From: Strigamia acuminata
Lineage: Eukaryota > Arthropoda > Chilopoda > Geophilomorpha > Linotaeniidae
Direction: 5' to 3'
NCBI GenBank assembly: GCA_949358305.1
Contig: OX442320.1
Location: 4,170,259 to 4,234,258 of the forward strand
Length of the DNA: 64,000 bases
The position numbers and the translations under genes are program-made. Below are positions 35,701 to 50,700 of the stretch, piece after piece. The first letter of the stretch is position 1. Every line of letters begins with the position of its first letter. Below the pieces are notes generated by a model that saw only the letters and a program-made list of their open reading frames with translations, had not been told where the DNA came from and made no database searches.

Positions 35701-38700
35701 CATCTTCCTGCGAACACAAATTACTCGTAATTTACATAAAAAGTGGTTCAAATTAGTGCAGCGAGGCAGAACTAACCAAAACTCGAAAACAAAAAATAAA
35801 AATAAATAAAAATTCACTCGCCAGATGGCGAGCTACGCCTAACTTAAGCCTATTCGGGCTAAGTTTGGCCAAACTAATTTGGGATTATCGACAAAAATGA
35901 TAGGCCGCGATGCCAAGGTTGTCTGGTTATTGGTTGAGACTCGTCGTCCTCGCTCGCTCGCCGAGGTGGAAGGGACGGGAAGGGTTAAGTGAGTGATGTG
36001 TCGAGGAAACACAAGGTCATGGTGTGTGTGTGGGTTTGATGGAAATGTTGGCCACCTGCCAGCGGAAAAGAAACACCTTGGCTCGAGCCGAAGGTCGTTT
36101 GCCCTCTAATTGCCGTGCAAACTGTTGCAATGCCATTTGATTCAATAATTCGACGGAGCAGACACTAAACTCGCGAAAATTCGACGAAAATTTAATGTCC
36201 GCCATTTTTTTTTTTAATTTTGGATTAAATTTTTTTTTTGGTTACATGGAACAATATGGCGGATTTGGGTGTAAATAAATGGGGTATTTTGGTTGGGGCT
36301 ATTTTGGGGGTCGGGAAGGGTCGGAAATAGTGGTCTCGTGACTTAGTTTTGGATGGGAGTCAATTTTTGGGTGATTTTGATTTTTTTTTTTGGTTTTTTT
36401 TTGGTTTTTTAATTTTTTTTTTTTTTTTTTTTTAGGAGCCAGCGTATAATCCTCAGGTAGAGGCAATTTCTCCGACATTGCCGGGTGAAGATTTGAGGCC
36501 AGATTCGATACCGATGAGGTCATCGAAGGACGATTTGTTGCAACAAATTAGCAAAGTTGATAGGGAGATTGCTAAAGCTGAATCACAGATTTCGAAATTG
36601 AAGAAAAAACAGGTGAAAAAGTGGATTTATGCATATTAAAATGCACTTTTGTGCACATAATTTTGGTTTTTGGGCCTTGAAAATGCATTTTTTGTGTTAA
36701 AATCGGAATTAAGCCTTATGAAGTGCATTTTGGATCTAAAAATTGTGGTTTACGCCCTAAAGATGCAATTTTGCGGATGAAAATGGACTTTTATACGTAA
36801 AAAATTACGTTTTATGCCTAAAAACTAGATTTTTCGTCCAAAATTTGGACTTTAGGCCTTGTAAAATGCACTTTTGGGTGTGAAATTGCAGTGATTTTAT
36901 TTAAATTAATTTGTTTATTGTTTAACTTTGACAGGCTGAGTTGGAAATGGTCGCAGCCAATCCGGAGACAAAGGACAAAAATAGTGAAAAATCAGTATCG
37001 GAACCGAAACATCAAAGCATAGCTCAAGTTGTATATGCCGATAACCGAGTAAGGATGGTGGATCATTGTTGTGTTTAGTTTGGTTTTTTAATGTTTTTTT
37101 TTCTTTTATTTTCTGTAGAAAAAGGTACACGAAGATCGAGAGAATCTCGCCAAGTTGGGTCCAAAAGTAGAATTGGTAAGGATCGCTTTTGTGTTGTTCG
37201 GTTTTAATGCACCAGGAAATGAATGGATTTATTCGTTGCGAAATGAGGATAATTTGTCGTGTTTTTTGGGTTCGATCGAAAGTGGGAATGAGGAAAAGAT
37301 GTCTGAGTTTTGTTTGTTTATGAAAATGCGCCGTTCGCTTTTCTTTGTCTGATTTTTGGTTGTCAGACAGCGGAGGTTTGCGATGCGTGAATTGCAAATG
37401 GCGTCGTTTGTGGGTTGCGCCATTTGCATTTTGGACGTGATGTCATAATTTGTCGTGTTTGAAAGCGAAAAAGCGATTGGATGACGTATGGATTTATCAG
37501 ATTTTAGATGAAAGAGGATAAATTATCGAAAATGTGATCTCTCTTGATTTTTAATATTAATTTTATTTGGATAAATTAATAGTAAATACTACAAAACAAA
37601 TAGATTATTGATCTAGATTGTTTTTTATTTTGTAGCCATTGTACAATCAACCTTCAGATATGCCTATTTACCATGATAACAGAAGAAAGTGAGTGATTTT
37701 TTTATTTTAGAAAAAAAAATTGATTTTACGTTTAATTTTGTAATTATTTTGTAGGTTTTTGACGTTCAAGAAAAATCTTATTCATCTTTTCAAAAGGCGT
37801 CATAGGGAAAGGCAGAAACACGATGTGCATCTAACCGACTCGTACAATACGCTGTATCAACAGTGGCTGAAGAAAGTCGATAGGATCGAGAACAGTGCAA
37901 AGAGAAAGTAAAAAAAAATATTTATTTTTCTTAATTGGATTTTGTAATTTTGTAATTTTTGTTTTTTTTAGAGCGAAGGATGCCAAAATGAGAGAATTTT
38001 ATGAAAAGCAGTTTCCTGAGTTGAAAAAACAAAGGGAAGACAAAGAAAGGTTTTCCAGGTAATTTGTGATACAAAATTTGATACGGAAAAATTATTCTCG
38101 ATTTGTTGATTATTTGGTTGGATTTTAATTTGTGAGGAGATTTTTGTAATTTGTGTGTTTATAATTTAATTTATTTTTTTAAAAATAAAAAATGGGATTT
38201 TTGGAAAAATTTGGATCTGGTTTTGTGAAAATGTGAATGAAATTGAGGGAGATTTGGATTGATTGCTGAAAGTTACCACTAGGTGATGTCGTGCTGTTTT
38301 ATTGGGTGGTGTAAGTTGATTGATTTGGTTTCGTGAGTTTAGGGTATTTTTTTGTTGTTTATTTAGCGAGGAGTTTGATAAGTTGAAGGTTGTGTAGACA
38401 AGTTATCAAAGTAAAATGATTGTCTGTGGTTAGTTAGTGATAAATAATGATTGTTTGTTTATTTTTAAATGATTCGTGATTAGATTTGGGAGTTTAATTG
38501 GGTTGGTGATAGGAAAATTTGGATTTTTTTGTCAATATTTGTGGAATTTTTTATTTTGATGATTTAATTGTGTGGAGTTTGGATTTTAAATAGTGGAATT
38601 GATAAATTTTTAAAGATTTGTCTAAAAATAGTGAAAAATTTACATTTTTTGTTATAAAATAGTGAAAAATTTACATTTTTGTTATAAAATAATGAAAAAT

Positions 38701-41700
38701 TTAAATTTTTTGTGATAAAGTAAAAAATTTAAATTTTTTGTCATAAAATAGTGAAAAATTTGAATTTTTGTGATAAAATAGTAAAAAAATTAAATTTTTT
38801 GTGATAAAGTAAAAAAATTAAATTTTTTGTGATAAAATAGTGAAAAATTTGAATTTTTGTGATAAAATTTGAATATTTTGTGAAAAATAGCGAAAAATTT
38901 GAATATTTTGTGAGAAATGGTGAAAAATCCAATTTTTTTTGTGTCAATTTGGTTTATTTTGCATTTAATTGTGGGTAAATTTGGTTTTGAGGATGTTTTT
39001 TGTTTGACGCAAAGTTGATTGATGTGTAGCTAATTGAAAGTTACTATTGCTGTTTCAGAGTGGGGACTCGGATCCGGAGCGACGCCGAACTGGAGGAAAT
39101 AATGGACGGTCTTCAGGAACAGGAGCTGGAGGATAAGAAAATGCGCAGCTATGCCGTCATTCCACCCATCCTACTGCACGCGAAGCAGAGGCGATTGCGA
39201 TTTGATAACAAAAACGGCTTGATCGAAGATCCCATGGCCGAACATCGGGATCGACAATTGCTCAATTTGTGGACCGATCAGGAAAAGGAGATTTTCAAAG
39301 AAAAGTTTCTCCAACATCCCAAGAATTTCTCACTTATTGCACAATATTTAGATAAAAAGGTAATAAATATATTGAAAATTTATTGAAAAAATACGAAAAA
39401 TGTCGAAATTAATTGAAAAAAATACGACAAATGTCAAAATTAATTGAAAAAATACGAAAAATGTCAAAATTTATTGAAAAAATACGAAAAATGTCGAAAA
39501 TAATTGAAAAAATGTCGAAATTAATTGAAAAAATGTCGAAATTAATTGAAAAAATACGTAAAATGTCAAAATTAATTGAAAAAATGCCGAAATTAATTGA
39601 AAAAATGTCAAATTAGTTGAAAAAATATCAAAATTACTTTAAAAAAATTCGAAAACAGTTCTAAATTAATCAAAACATTTAAATTTAATAATAAAACAAA
39701 CATTCGAAGATATTTAGTAAAATATATTGAAATTTAATCGAATTTTAAAATGAATTATTTTTTTGCAGACTGTAGCAGACTGTGTCCAGCATTATTATTT
39801 GACGAAAAAAGGTGAAAATTATAAACAACTACTTAGGAAACACAACGTTAGGAGAAAAAGATTTCCAAAACCTCATCCGCAGCAACCTCCAACTACAAAT
39901 CAGGTTTAATATAAATATTTTAATTTAAAAAAAACCAAAAATCTTAAATTTTTTTCTTAAAATTTTTTTTTTTTAGTCCACTGGTGTGACTACTCGGCAG
40001 GGTGCGGCGAACGCACAACCGGACGACACCAAGTCCGGGAACGGAAACGGTGGCTCGCACGGCTCCAACGGCGGCAACGGGGGTTCGAACCAGAGCTGTA
40101 GAGATGGCAAGGAGTCGGAGAAGGACGGCAACGGCGGAAATTCAAAGTAATAATCTTAAACAGGAAAATTGATTTTTTTTCTCGTAGGAGTCGCCGCGCA
40201 AAATTCACTCCCCCTGTTGGTTGATCCGAGCTGGTGCTGTTGACGCATTCATTTATTGATAAAATAAATTGTAGTTGCTTAAAGTACTTTAAGTTGAGTG
40301 GGTTTTAATTTTTAATTCGGCCGATGGGTTTAAAAATACATGCGTGCAATATAATTGAGTTTAAATATTAATTCCTCTATGTTTTTCCTGCGAAATGAAA
40401 AATTTGGATATTTTATTTTTTATTTTATAAATTTTTATTATTATTTTTTAGTAATAAGGACAAGGATCAAAAGAAAGAGAAGGATTCAGAAACCGGAGAC
40501 GAACAGTCGGACGATAACGACGGATCAAATGACAATCAAGGTAAGGAAGCTGGTAGTTGATTAATTTGAAAATTTTGAGTGGCAATAAGGCTAGGATTCA
40601 TTTTAGTTTTAATATCGGCGCAGGTATCGGTATCGGCCAACATTCGGTTGCCAATTATCGGTATACAGCAAAATATCGATATCGGTCAAAGTCTAATAGT
40701 TACCATTATTGTAATGAAGGGTGTTACGCGAATATGAACTAGTTCACACAGTGATGAAAGCGAACTTTAACTAGTTCGCGATTTGATGAACGAGATACAA
40801 CACTGGCTATACGTCGTGCATTGTAACTCATGAAATCGCACCGCGCTTCGGCCAATGCGCGTTGGCGCTGCATACTAGTTCACGTGCAACGCATGTTAAC
40901 GCGTGCATGTGAATTAGCCTTACAGGTGGTCGCAGTGGTGATGGTATTTTGTGAGGAATAAATAGACGGATTTTCAATTTGATTGAATAGATTTTTATTG
41001 GTGAGTCGAGAATATAATGGTGAGGTTTAGTCGGGGGGTTTATTCAGGAGGAAACGGCAGTGGCGCCGATGTTTGTGCACGAAGTAGTAGGAGGGGAACT
41101 TGGCGCCGCAGCCCTTGCACGGATAGAAAGTCACATTTTTGTCTTTGGGTTGCACCGGCTCCGATTTATCCGACTTGTCCCCGCTTATCGGATTGATGTG
41201 TCTTCGCTTGTGCTTTTGGTAGCAGTAGCGGGTTTTGAAGCGGTGGTTGCAGTAGACGCAGGAGAAGCGGACCGCCGAAGAAGAACAAGTGGAGTTTGAC
41301 TCCTCCCGGTCCACCGGATCCGCGGGTTTTTCGGGCGGCGATGAAATTGGCTCGACCATGGGCGGTTGGCCACGTTTGTAGTTTTCGTTGATTATCCGTT
41401 CGAAAGTGACCGGTCCGTCGCAACAAGCGATGTCAACGTCGACCACAACTTCCTCTTCTAGATTGTCCGGCTTTTCGGAGGTTGGATCGGTTGCCGCGGC
41501 TGGTTCGTCGGTGTTTGGAGTCAGCACGGCCGTGCTGGTGCTGGGCTGGGGTCTCCAGCTGGATAGGGATAGCTCGGGTATGAAAGGTCTCTTGATGGGT
41601 ATGGGTCGGATGATGTTGGTGTTTGCTTGGATGAACTGCTGCCGGAATGTTTGCGGGTGGTTGGGAAGGGCGACGGTGTCTAGGAGGAACTGGCGGCAGA

Positions 41701-44700
41701 TTTCGATGGCACTGGGCATGTGGAGCATCTGGGCGCAGAGGAGGAGTTCGTAGATGTTCTGCGCGGTGACGCGGAGTTGTCCGGTGTACATGAAGTGCAG
41801 GAGGGTGGCGAAGGATGTGGATGGGATCGTTGGGAGGGAAATGGGGGACAGGACTGACCACGAGGGGTCGTTCTGGAACGATTTGAAGTAGCCGGAGTTG
41901 GTTTGGAGGATGTGGCGGTGGGTCCGGAAAAAGTAGCCGCCCGCTATGACCAAAACGTCGCCTTCGGTGTCTGCCATGGCGAAGAGTCGATTTCTCACCA
42001 GTTGGAGCTGGTGGGTTTTGGCTCCTGGAGTTGGGATTTTGCTCTGGAGGTCGGTGGTGAGTTGTCCAACAATGTGACTAGGTTAAGAGAAAGTACAATA
42101 ATTCAGTTGAAATCATACAGGTAGTGGAAGTAATGTTTAGTACAGGGCTTCTAAGCCTTATAACTACGCGTCAATATCTGCACATCCGTGCGAGAAGAAA
42201 GTACAGTCGAGCCTTGTTATGATGGATCGCAAGGGACCCAACAGATTGGTTCGTTATAACGAAAGTTCGTCATATCAAAATTTTTTAACATTGTGTTCTA
42301 TGGCCAACCAACCGAATTTAGGGACAGATGGATAGATGTATTTCTATACAGAAAAGTGTAGAAGGGGTTTAGAAGTCTAATATGTAATGCTTCCATGCAA
42401 CAAGAAACAAGAAATTTGCTATATTGTGGTTTGTTGTAACGAGGTTCGACTGTTTGTGAGGTACAGAAAAGTTAAACTTTTTCTTCTCGTGACCCCATGT
42501 AAGTTGTACAAAATGGCAGAAGTATGTTTAGGATCTTTTCACAACCCCAAATGGGGTGCAACCTGGTTTAGTCTATTGGTTCAACGTGACTGTCGATAAG
42601 TTAAGACATCTTTAGTTTGCTCAGTCGCATTTAAGTTAGGTTAGGTTAGGTTAGGTTAGGTTAGGTTAGGTTAGGTTAGGTTAGACTGCACAAATGTTGT
42701 AGAGGATTTACCGTTTGAGGGAAGCTCCATCTTCGGTGACTTTTTTTACTCGCTGAAGTTATCCGGTCCTGGCATCGAGGCTTTTGAGTAGTGTACGTCG
42801 CTTTGAGAAACTAGTTGGAGTCGAGCGGGTTTTTTCCTCGCTTGTTTGATCGGTGTGCGTGCATTTCTGTATTGGCTCGTAAATTCAGCCAATGAGTCGT
42901 CGTGGTGGGCTGCCGCTTGGCGGATGGAGGTTGGATTGGTTTGCCTCTCTGGAGATCGACTCGATTCAAAATTAATAGGCAGTTTGTCGACGGGGTCGAT
43001 GGCGGTGGAGGGGTTGTCGAGTGAAACAGCGACCGACCGCTCTTGTGTCTCCTTTCCCAATCCGACGCTTGACTGTTTGTTTTTGAAAATTAGAAAGTTA
43101 TTACAGGCCCCCCTCTTTTGTCAACATTTACCGTGATTTCGAGCTTGAGTGGATTCGAGTCGGTCTGCGGTTTGTTTGGTTTTCGACTCTTTGCGATGAC
43201 GTTTGTCGAATTGCATTTTGCCTAATTGATTGGCATCGTTGATATATCAACAGTCTAGACTTGACTTCTCTTATTGATTATGGAAATGACTTTGGTTGAT
43301 GGTGACATTTTTCTGTTGTCGTGCATGCAGGGCCGTGTCGACTTATGAGGCAAAGAGGCAATTTTGGCCCAGAATTTTTTTTTTATCCTGAAAATATTTT
43401 CGGATATAGCCAATACAAGTTTTTTTTGGGGGGACAGCATTTTTAATGCTCGCCTCACGATAGATATTTCCTAGGAACGTGCCTGCGTGCATGTCGGTTC
43501 AAACGGTATTATATTATTTTATAGCGGGAAGTTAGGTTGACGTGCAAAAGCGACAACGGCGGTCAATGGGAACTTTTTCTAAGCTCCGACAATGGTTTCT
43601 TTGTAGTATGGTAATGATGTCGTAAGTTAAGGAAAGGTGGCCTTGCTAAGAACAGTTTTTTTGAGTATGATGTCGCGCACAATCGTGGGGTTATAATTAT
43701 GCTTTTTGCAACTACCCGTCAACGTCGGCACTTGCATGTGAGAAGAAATTATCAGCACGAACACATTCACGGTTAGACACGTTTTTATAAACGGTATAAA
43801 TCGAAACTTTGAACGCACCTAATCGTAGGATGTTTTTCGTCTTTTGTTTTTGTCGTTTGTAAAAACGCCAATAGGAAGAGAAACTTGACTCTCAATGCAC
43901 GTTAATGAAGGTCGGTTTTATTACTGAGGGAAAAAGATTCATAAAAAGAAGATATATACGTTCATCCAATTTCCACATGACTGGTGAGTGCAGGGGAATG
44001 TTGAATGGGGCTGGCATCGTATCTGGCGAGTTCCCATGTGGTTTGTTGTGTACACAGAGCTAAAAAGAATATGTAAAATGAGTTTCTATCTCGGTGATTG
44101 CAAGGCGAAAGTGGGTTTTGTACTTTCCCTACTGTTTGTTCACTAGTGTTTGTCTTTCATATGCATTTTCTTCATTACATTAATGCATTTAGGATTTTGA
44201 AAAGTTGGGTTATAGTTCATTAGACGGCTGTGTCTATTGTCTGGCGTGTGGTGACTTGTGATTGGTTAGAATTTAACCACGAAGAAATGTCAGAAGTTGC
44301 AGCCACTGCGGTATTCACCAGAGGTGGAGCGAGTTCCAGTGACCGGTATTCCGGAGGCGATTTTTTTTTATGTTCCCCATAGTAGATTGTTTTTTAAACA
44401 CACAACCAAAATCGGCTCACAAACCGGCTCAAATAAACGTCTAAATTGATCAAAACACGAGCGGCATTCAAAAATTAAAATATTTTGTGTTTTACTTCCA
44501 ACTAAGTCATTCTTAACAATTCGTTATATCGATAATTCGTTATACCGCGATTCGTTATAAAGAGTTTCGACTGTACGTGCCGTTAATCGGCGCCTTTTCT
44601 AGCGAATCTTCAGGGCCTCACACCTACGCGTCTGCCTAGGACCTTGCGCTTGCTAAATCCGCCACTGACGATCTCGGTTGTTATTTTTAGTCTTAAACGC

Positions 44701-47700
44701 GTAAATAAATGGCTTTTTTGTGGGTGTGGATGCCTATTCGTGCTGGGTGTGAACGCTAATCTCGCTCTCTCGATTTGGATCGCGGTACTACGAAAGACGG
44801 TTGGGCAACGGACTTCCCACAATTTGTCGAGGAATTTAATCAGTGTTAGGACACAAGTCGGCTTCAAGGCTTTGGTAGCACTTGATTGGCCGGTCGAGAT
44901 TCTGTCAAGCTTCCAAAATATGTTTCAAGGTCAATGGACATTTCTGAAGTGGAAAGTTGTGAACCTGAATTTCTAGGGTTATTCCAAGATAAGAGAATGG
45001 AACTCAAGGACAATAGAAAAGCTGAGAAGCAAATGAGACTTAATTGCATTGGAATTCCCACAAGATTATCAGTGATGACTATAATTAAGTAAATATAGCC
45101 GGCTGTTTGCTTATTCTTTATCGTGTGATTGAATGACAAGCGACAACCCGACTAATTAAAAGAGAGTTTTCGAACGCTTAGGAAAGAGGTGTTTAATTCG
45201 TAACAGGACCTGTCCAAATTTGGTGCGTGTGGCCAATGGGCATGTTACAGCGGTGGTGGTCAAGCAGGTGCAAAATTTCACCTGCAAGATGCATTAGGTT
45301 TTTTTTGGCAGCCAATTATCTAGACTTGATTCAGATCACGGTCACTGGAACGTTTTGCGGTGCTTCTTTGTATCCCGGAGCGCTGCCAACCACACCTATG
45401 GCCACGCTTTGTGGACACCGGAGAAATGCAATTGAAAAGGATTGACGTACGGGACAAAACTAGAAGGAAGTTGTAAAGTTCTAAGAAAAAAAGTACGGTC
45501 GTTGTGACAAACCGATTTTTCGGGTCCCTTGCAATTCGTTATAAGGTTTTTCGAGCGTTTAAGAGTGATTAATGTGCGAAGTTTTGCCGAGAAAGAAATC
45601 TGAAGAGATCGAAAACCTCCGGTTATTTTACCAGACACCAATGGAAAGGGAAGGAGTAACGTTAATGATCTGTTCCCATTTGAACGCACAAGTTATGCGG
45701 CATTAACCAGACGAATGGATGCCTTGTAAAGCGATATCGGGTCGACGTCGTTACAATTGGAGGTTCTACCGAGATAGGTTGCATTTTTCGGTACTAATCC
45801 GCGGGTAGTGTTGGATTTGTTTGGGTTTTTTGCCACCAGATGGCGCATTTGATGGAATTAAAGCCGGGCCGTGTTTCGACACTTAATTAAATAGATATTT
45901 ATATTTATTTATGTGGTTATTTACTCCGGTTGAGAGGGAAATGATTTGATCGCGAGATAAGCACGGTGGAAGCGATCAATCATTCTGAAGCGGTTCAACG
46001 ATTAACATCACCTTTAAGTAAACACGCGGCCGCCATTTGCATGCGTCATGACGCACAATTACCACTCGGGGTTCGGGTTACCTCGACCATTCGCAAAAAT
46101 GACAGAGACTTTATTGTTTTCGTATCTCGCACGACCGATTGCGACCGGTTAGGCCTAAAAATAACTCCATCTCGAGATGGAGAGATTTTAATTTTTTTTT
46201 TTGGATAATTTTTCTTATCAAATTGCGAATTAAAATGGAAATTTGTTGTTGATTCGGACGGTTTGTAATTGGTTTTGTAACCTTTGGTCGGGCGAATATT
46301 TTCCCCGTTGCCCGTTCAAGGACTTTTGTCTTTAAATCGCGCGAGCGGTCGGGGTGGTTTCCCGCAACCTTGAACAGCTTTTCCCGCTTTCCTGCGCTTC
46401 TATAACTCGTTCCAATCGAATGACCTTCGTGCCAGCACCAGTTGAACACATCTGCTCGAGTAGGAAATATCGGGCCGGCATCTTCCGATCGGTCGCGCGC
46501 AAACTGGCACGCGATTTGCACGGGTACGTACGAGTTTCCGTCGCGAGGCTTATTCCCCTTTGTTTGGATTTTTAGACGCGGTTTGGCGCGAGTCGGGCGG
46601 ATCGGGCGCTGGTTTTTGGATGGGAAATGCGGAATGAGTCATTTGCGGCCTTGAAATTTTTTAATTTTTTGTTGTTGGTTTATTTTTTGTTTTTTAGATA
46701 AATCGGGTGGGCCACATCCGTGCGCGGTTTGTAAGACGATGCTGGAGCATTTCGGACAGAGTCGACCGGTCACGAAAGGGAATTGCGCGCAGTACGGGCT
46801 GCGGGAGGAAGATGTGACTGACGAATCCCGAGTTTGTAGCTCGTGCCGCTGCAGGTCTGTACGACGAAGGTATACCCAGTATGTACACGCACTTGAATAT
46901 TTCGTATTTTCTATTTTGTTTTATTATTTAGAATTTGTTTTCTTATTTTTTTGTTTATTTTAAAGTGTGGGTTCATTTGGGGAACCAATTTTTGTTTGAA
47001 AATTGTTTCCGGATTTTTTCGCGCGATGGCGCGGTTTTTGTTGGTGTTTTTTGTTGCCATCTCGTGGTGATTTGTTTAAGTTTTTTGTTTATTTGTTTCG
47101 TTTGGTTTATTTGATGTTAGGTGTCCGATACCGACGTGTAAAACACCGAGGAGGAAAGTTAAGCGGTTACGGCCGTTGCCTGGCAAGTGGAATGAACTGG
47201 CGAACGATATTCGCGATCCGATCATTAAAGATTTACGTAAGAAAGGAAAAATTTGTAAAATTAATTAAATTATTTATTGATTTTTTTTTTTTTTTTTTTT
47301 TTTGGGGGTTAGAAATTCCACCGGATGTGAAGAAGTGCTGCTCGGCGTGTTTCAATCGGATCGCGCGCCGCCTGGGGACGAATCCGAGCACGAACGAGCC
47401 GTTTGTGCCGCTCATACCGGAAGGTGTGGAAACGTCGAGGTGGACGGAGGAGGAAATGGACGTGGCGAAGCAGGGGTTGAGGGAACACGGCACGAATTGG
47501 GTCAAGATAGCCGCCATGGTGGTGACGAAAACGGAAGCACAATGCAAGAATTTTTATTTCAATTATCGGCGCAAACTGGACCTCGACTCGTTAGTCCAAG
47601 AACACAAAAAAGTAAAAAATTTAAAATTAAATTTAAAATTTTTTTTTAAATTAAAATTAAATTTTTGGTTTTTAGTTGATGGAAGATCAGGAGTCGCAGA

Positions 47701-50700
47701 GTCGGGACAAGACGAAGGGGCCGCCGACGGTGACGGACGAGGAGGAGAGCGGCGAGACGACGTCGAGTTGCGAGGAGGATGCGCCGCCGGATAACGATAC
47801 GAGCGATACGGCGAGTGCACCGAGTCCGCAGTGTAAAAATCTGGACGATGGTAAATTGAGTGTTGGGTTTGAGATTTGAGTTGGAATTTTAATCGATTTC
47901 ATTGGATTTTTTTATTGATTTTTTTTTTTTTTAATCGGTTTTCATTGTTTTTGAGCGATGTAATTGAATTTTAATTGATTTTGTATGGATTTAATTGAAT
48001 TTTAATCGATTTGATTAAATTTTGATTGATTTTTTAAAAATTGATTTGATTTGATTTTTTTTTTTATGGATTTTGATTGAATTTTGATTGATTTTTAATC
48101 GATTTGGTTGGGTATTTTGTATCGATTTCATTGGATTTTCATTGATTTTGGATCGATTTTATTGGATTTTCATTGATTTTGGATCGATTTTATTGAACTT
48201 TCATTGATTTGGTATCGATTTCATTGAATTTTCATTGATTTTGTATCGATTTCATTGAATTTTCATTGATTTTGTATCGATTTCGTTGAAGTTTCATTGA
48301 TTTTATATCGATTTCATTGTATTTTAATGGAATTTGATGGAATTTTATTGATTTTTAATCGGTTTGATTCAATTTTTAATCCGTTTGATTCAATTTTTAA
48401 TCCGATTTTTAATCGGTTTAATATGATTTTTAATTGGTTTGATTCGATTTTTAATCTATTTAATACGATTTTTAATCGGTTTAATATGATTTTTAATCGA
48501 TTTAATATGATTATTAATCGATTTAATGATTTTTAATCGATTTGAAATGATTTTTAATCGATTTAATGATTTTTAATGGATTTAAAATGATTTTACTCAA
48601 TTGAAATGGATTTTAAATGTATTTTGATGCGATTTTAACGTTCTTTCTGATTTTTCAGTGACCGAACCCGAGAGCAAAGCCAGCACAGAGGAGATAAAAA
48701 AGGAGTGCGCCGAGGGCTGCAAGAAAGCGAACGACCTGGAATATGCAGCGCAGAAGGAGTGCAGCAACACGAGCAAGCACGCGGCCGACTACGACAGCAG
48801 CGCCACCGTGAGCGCCGACGAGGGCCAGGGCGGCGTCGACTGCGACGCCCCGCCCCAGCTGCCCGTGCGCGACCTCGGCGAATCCATGCACAACGCCGCC
48901 AACTACATGAACAAGCGCGAACCGGTCCGCCCGAACGAATACCTCTGGTCCAGCACCGTGAAGGCGCTCATCAACGCCACCGTGGAGAAGACGATGAGCT
49001 CGAAGCAAGCCGAGCTCGCCAGCCCCAGCCCCGGCATGCAACAGCCGGCCGCGCCCAAGCTCGCCGAGCCCGCCGCCACCATGTCCCCCGGGCCCCGCGA
49101 GATGGCGATGATGCACGAGATGCGAAGAAATCAGTATTCGGCTTCGCGAGACATGTACCAGCCGCCCGTGTACTCGCTGCAAGACGAAACGCTCGATTTA
49201 TCGATGAAGAATCGCGCCAGGGAGCGCAGTCCGCCGCGGGACTACGACGCGAGGGTGCGCGAGCACCCGCTCGTCAGGAAGAGCCCGGACGCGCCCGCGC
49301 CGCACGCCGTGGAGCGCGTGCCGCCGCCCGCGCACTCGAACCAGTACGCGCGCGGCCCCGAGATGGCCGCGCATGCGCTCGAGACGCGCGAGAGGGAGCG
49401 GGAGAGAGAGGCCGTCTACTACCACCGGCCGCAGGAGCCGCGCGTCATCAAGTCGCCGTCGTTCGTCGCCGAGCGCCACCACCCGGGCGTGCGCCCGCAT
49501 ATGATGTCCGGGCCCGGGCCGGGGCCGCCGCGGTCCGCGTCGCCGCAGCTGGCGATGATGCAGATGCAGATGGCGAGGCCCGCGCAGCACAAGCTCATGA
49601 TGAAGAACTCCGTCCCGCCCGTGCCGCCGCTGATCGCGTCCGCCAAGTCGCGCAGCATGTCGCCCAAGCTGCCCGTCAAGATGGTGGGCTCGATCACGCA
49701 CGGGACGCCGCTCAACCAGAACGCCGGAGCGGGCCGCTACGAGGGGCTGCTGTGCCCGCACCCGAAGGAGGGCGGCTCGATCACGCTGGGGACGCCGTTG
49801 CAGCAGGAGAGCGGCGCGGCGAAGAAGACGAACAACCCGATGAGGCCCGAGCCGCCGAGCCACACGCCGCCGGGGGGCGCCTACGACGGCGGACCGCGGC
49901 GCATGGTGCAGGGCGAGGGGGCACTGCCGCGCGTCGGGCTGTCGAACGCGGTGTACGAGCAGGCGGACCACTACTACCGGAAGATGTCGCCGACGGGGCC
50001 GTACTACCAGGGGTACCCGCGGGGGCCGTACCCGCACGAATCTCAGTTCAACTCGCGCCACGACATCATCTCGACGGACTTCATCACGTCGCAGCAGATG
50101 GCGGGGAGGAGGAACAGCGGCGAGAAGGAGGCGCAGGCGCGGATGAGCGCCTCGCCGAGGGTGTCGGAGGCCGGGGGGGCGCCGCACCCCATGTACCAGT
50201 ACCCGCCGCCCGGCGCGTACATGCCGTACATGCACCACCACCACCAGCACCAGCACGACGCGCGGCTGGCGAGGCACCCGGGCTCGCCGGGCGCCGAGCC
50301 GATGAGCCTGTCGCCGGGGCTGGCGTGGTCGCGGCCGCCCGTGCAGCACGGCCACGGCCACAGCCCGAGCACGTCGACGCCGCCGCCGTTGCCGCAGCAG
50401 TCGGTGATCCGCAGCGCGGTGTCGAAGGGCAAGGCGAGCACGACGGTGATCCAGTCGCCCAAGTCGGTGTCGCCGAGGATCGCGGAGCACGAGATCGCGT
50501 ACTTGAACAAGGGGTCGGCGTCGCCGAGGCATGCGTTCACGCACCCGGTGCACCCGCCGTTCAAGGCGCTCGTCGAGGTGGCCGCGTCGCAGCCCAACCT
50601 GACCATTCCGAAGGAGATGGACTTGAGGCACCTGAGGGAGCGCCATTACCAGGAGATGGCGCCGAGGCACCACCACCAGCACCAGCAGCAACAACAACAC

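Noticed and set aside
42735-42753. Short ATG exon (MELPSN) with a GTAAAT donor as 5' exon of the nested BTB gene
   Set aside because: It leaves one base at the donor whereas the acceptor at 42077 needs two, so the BTB frame would be lost.
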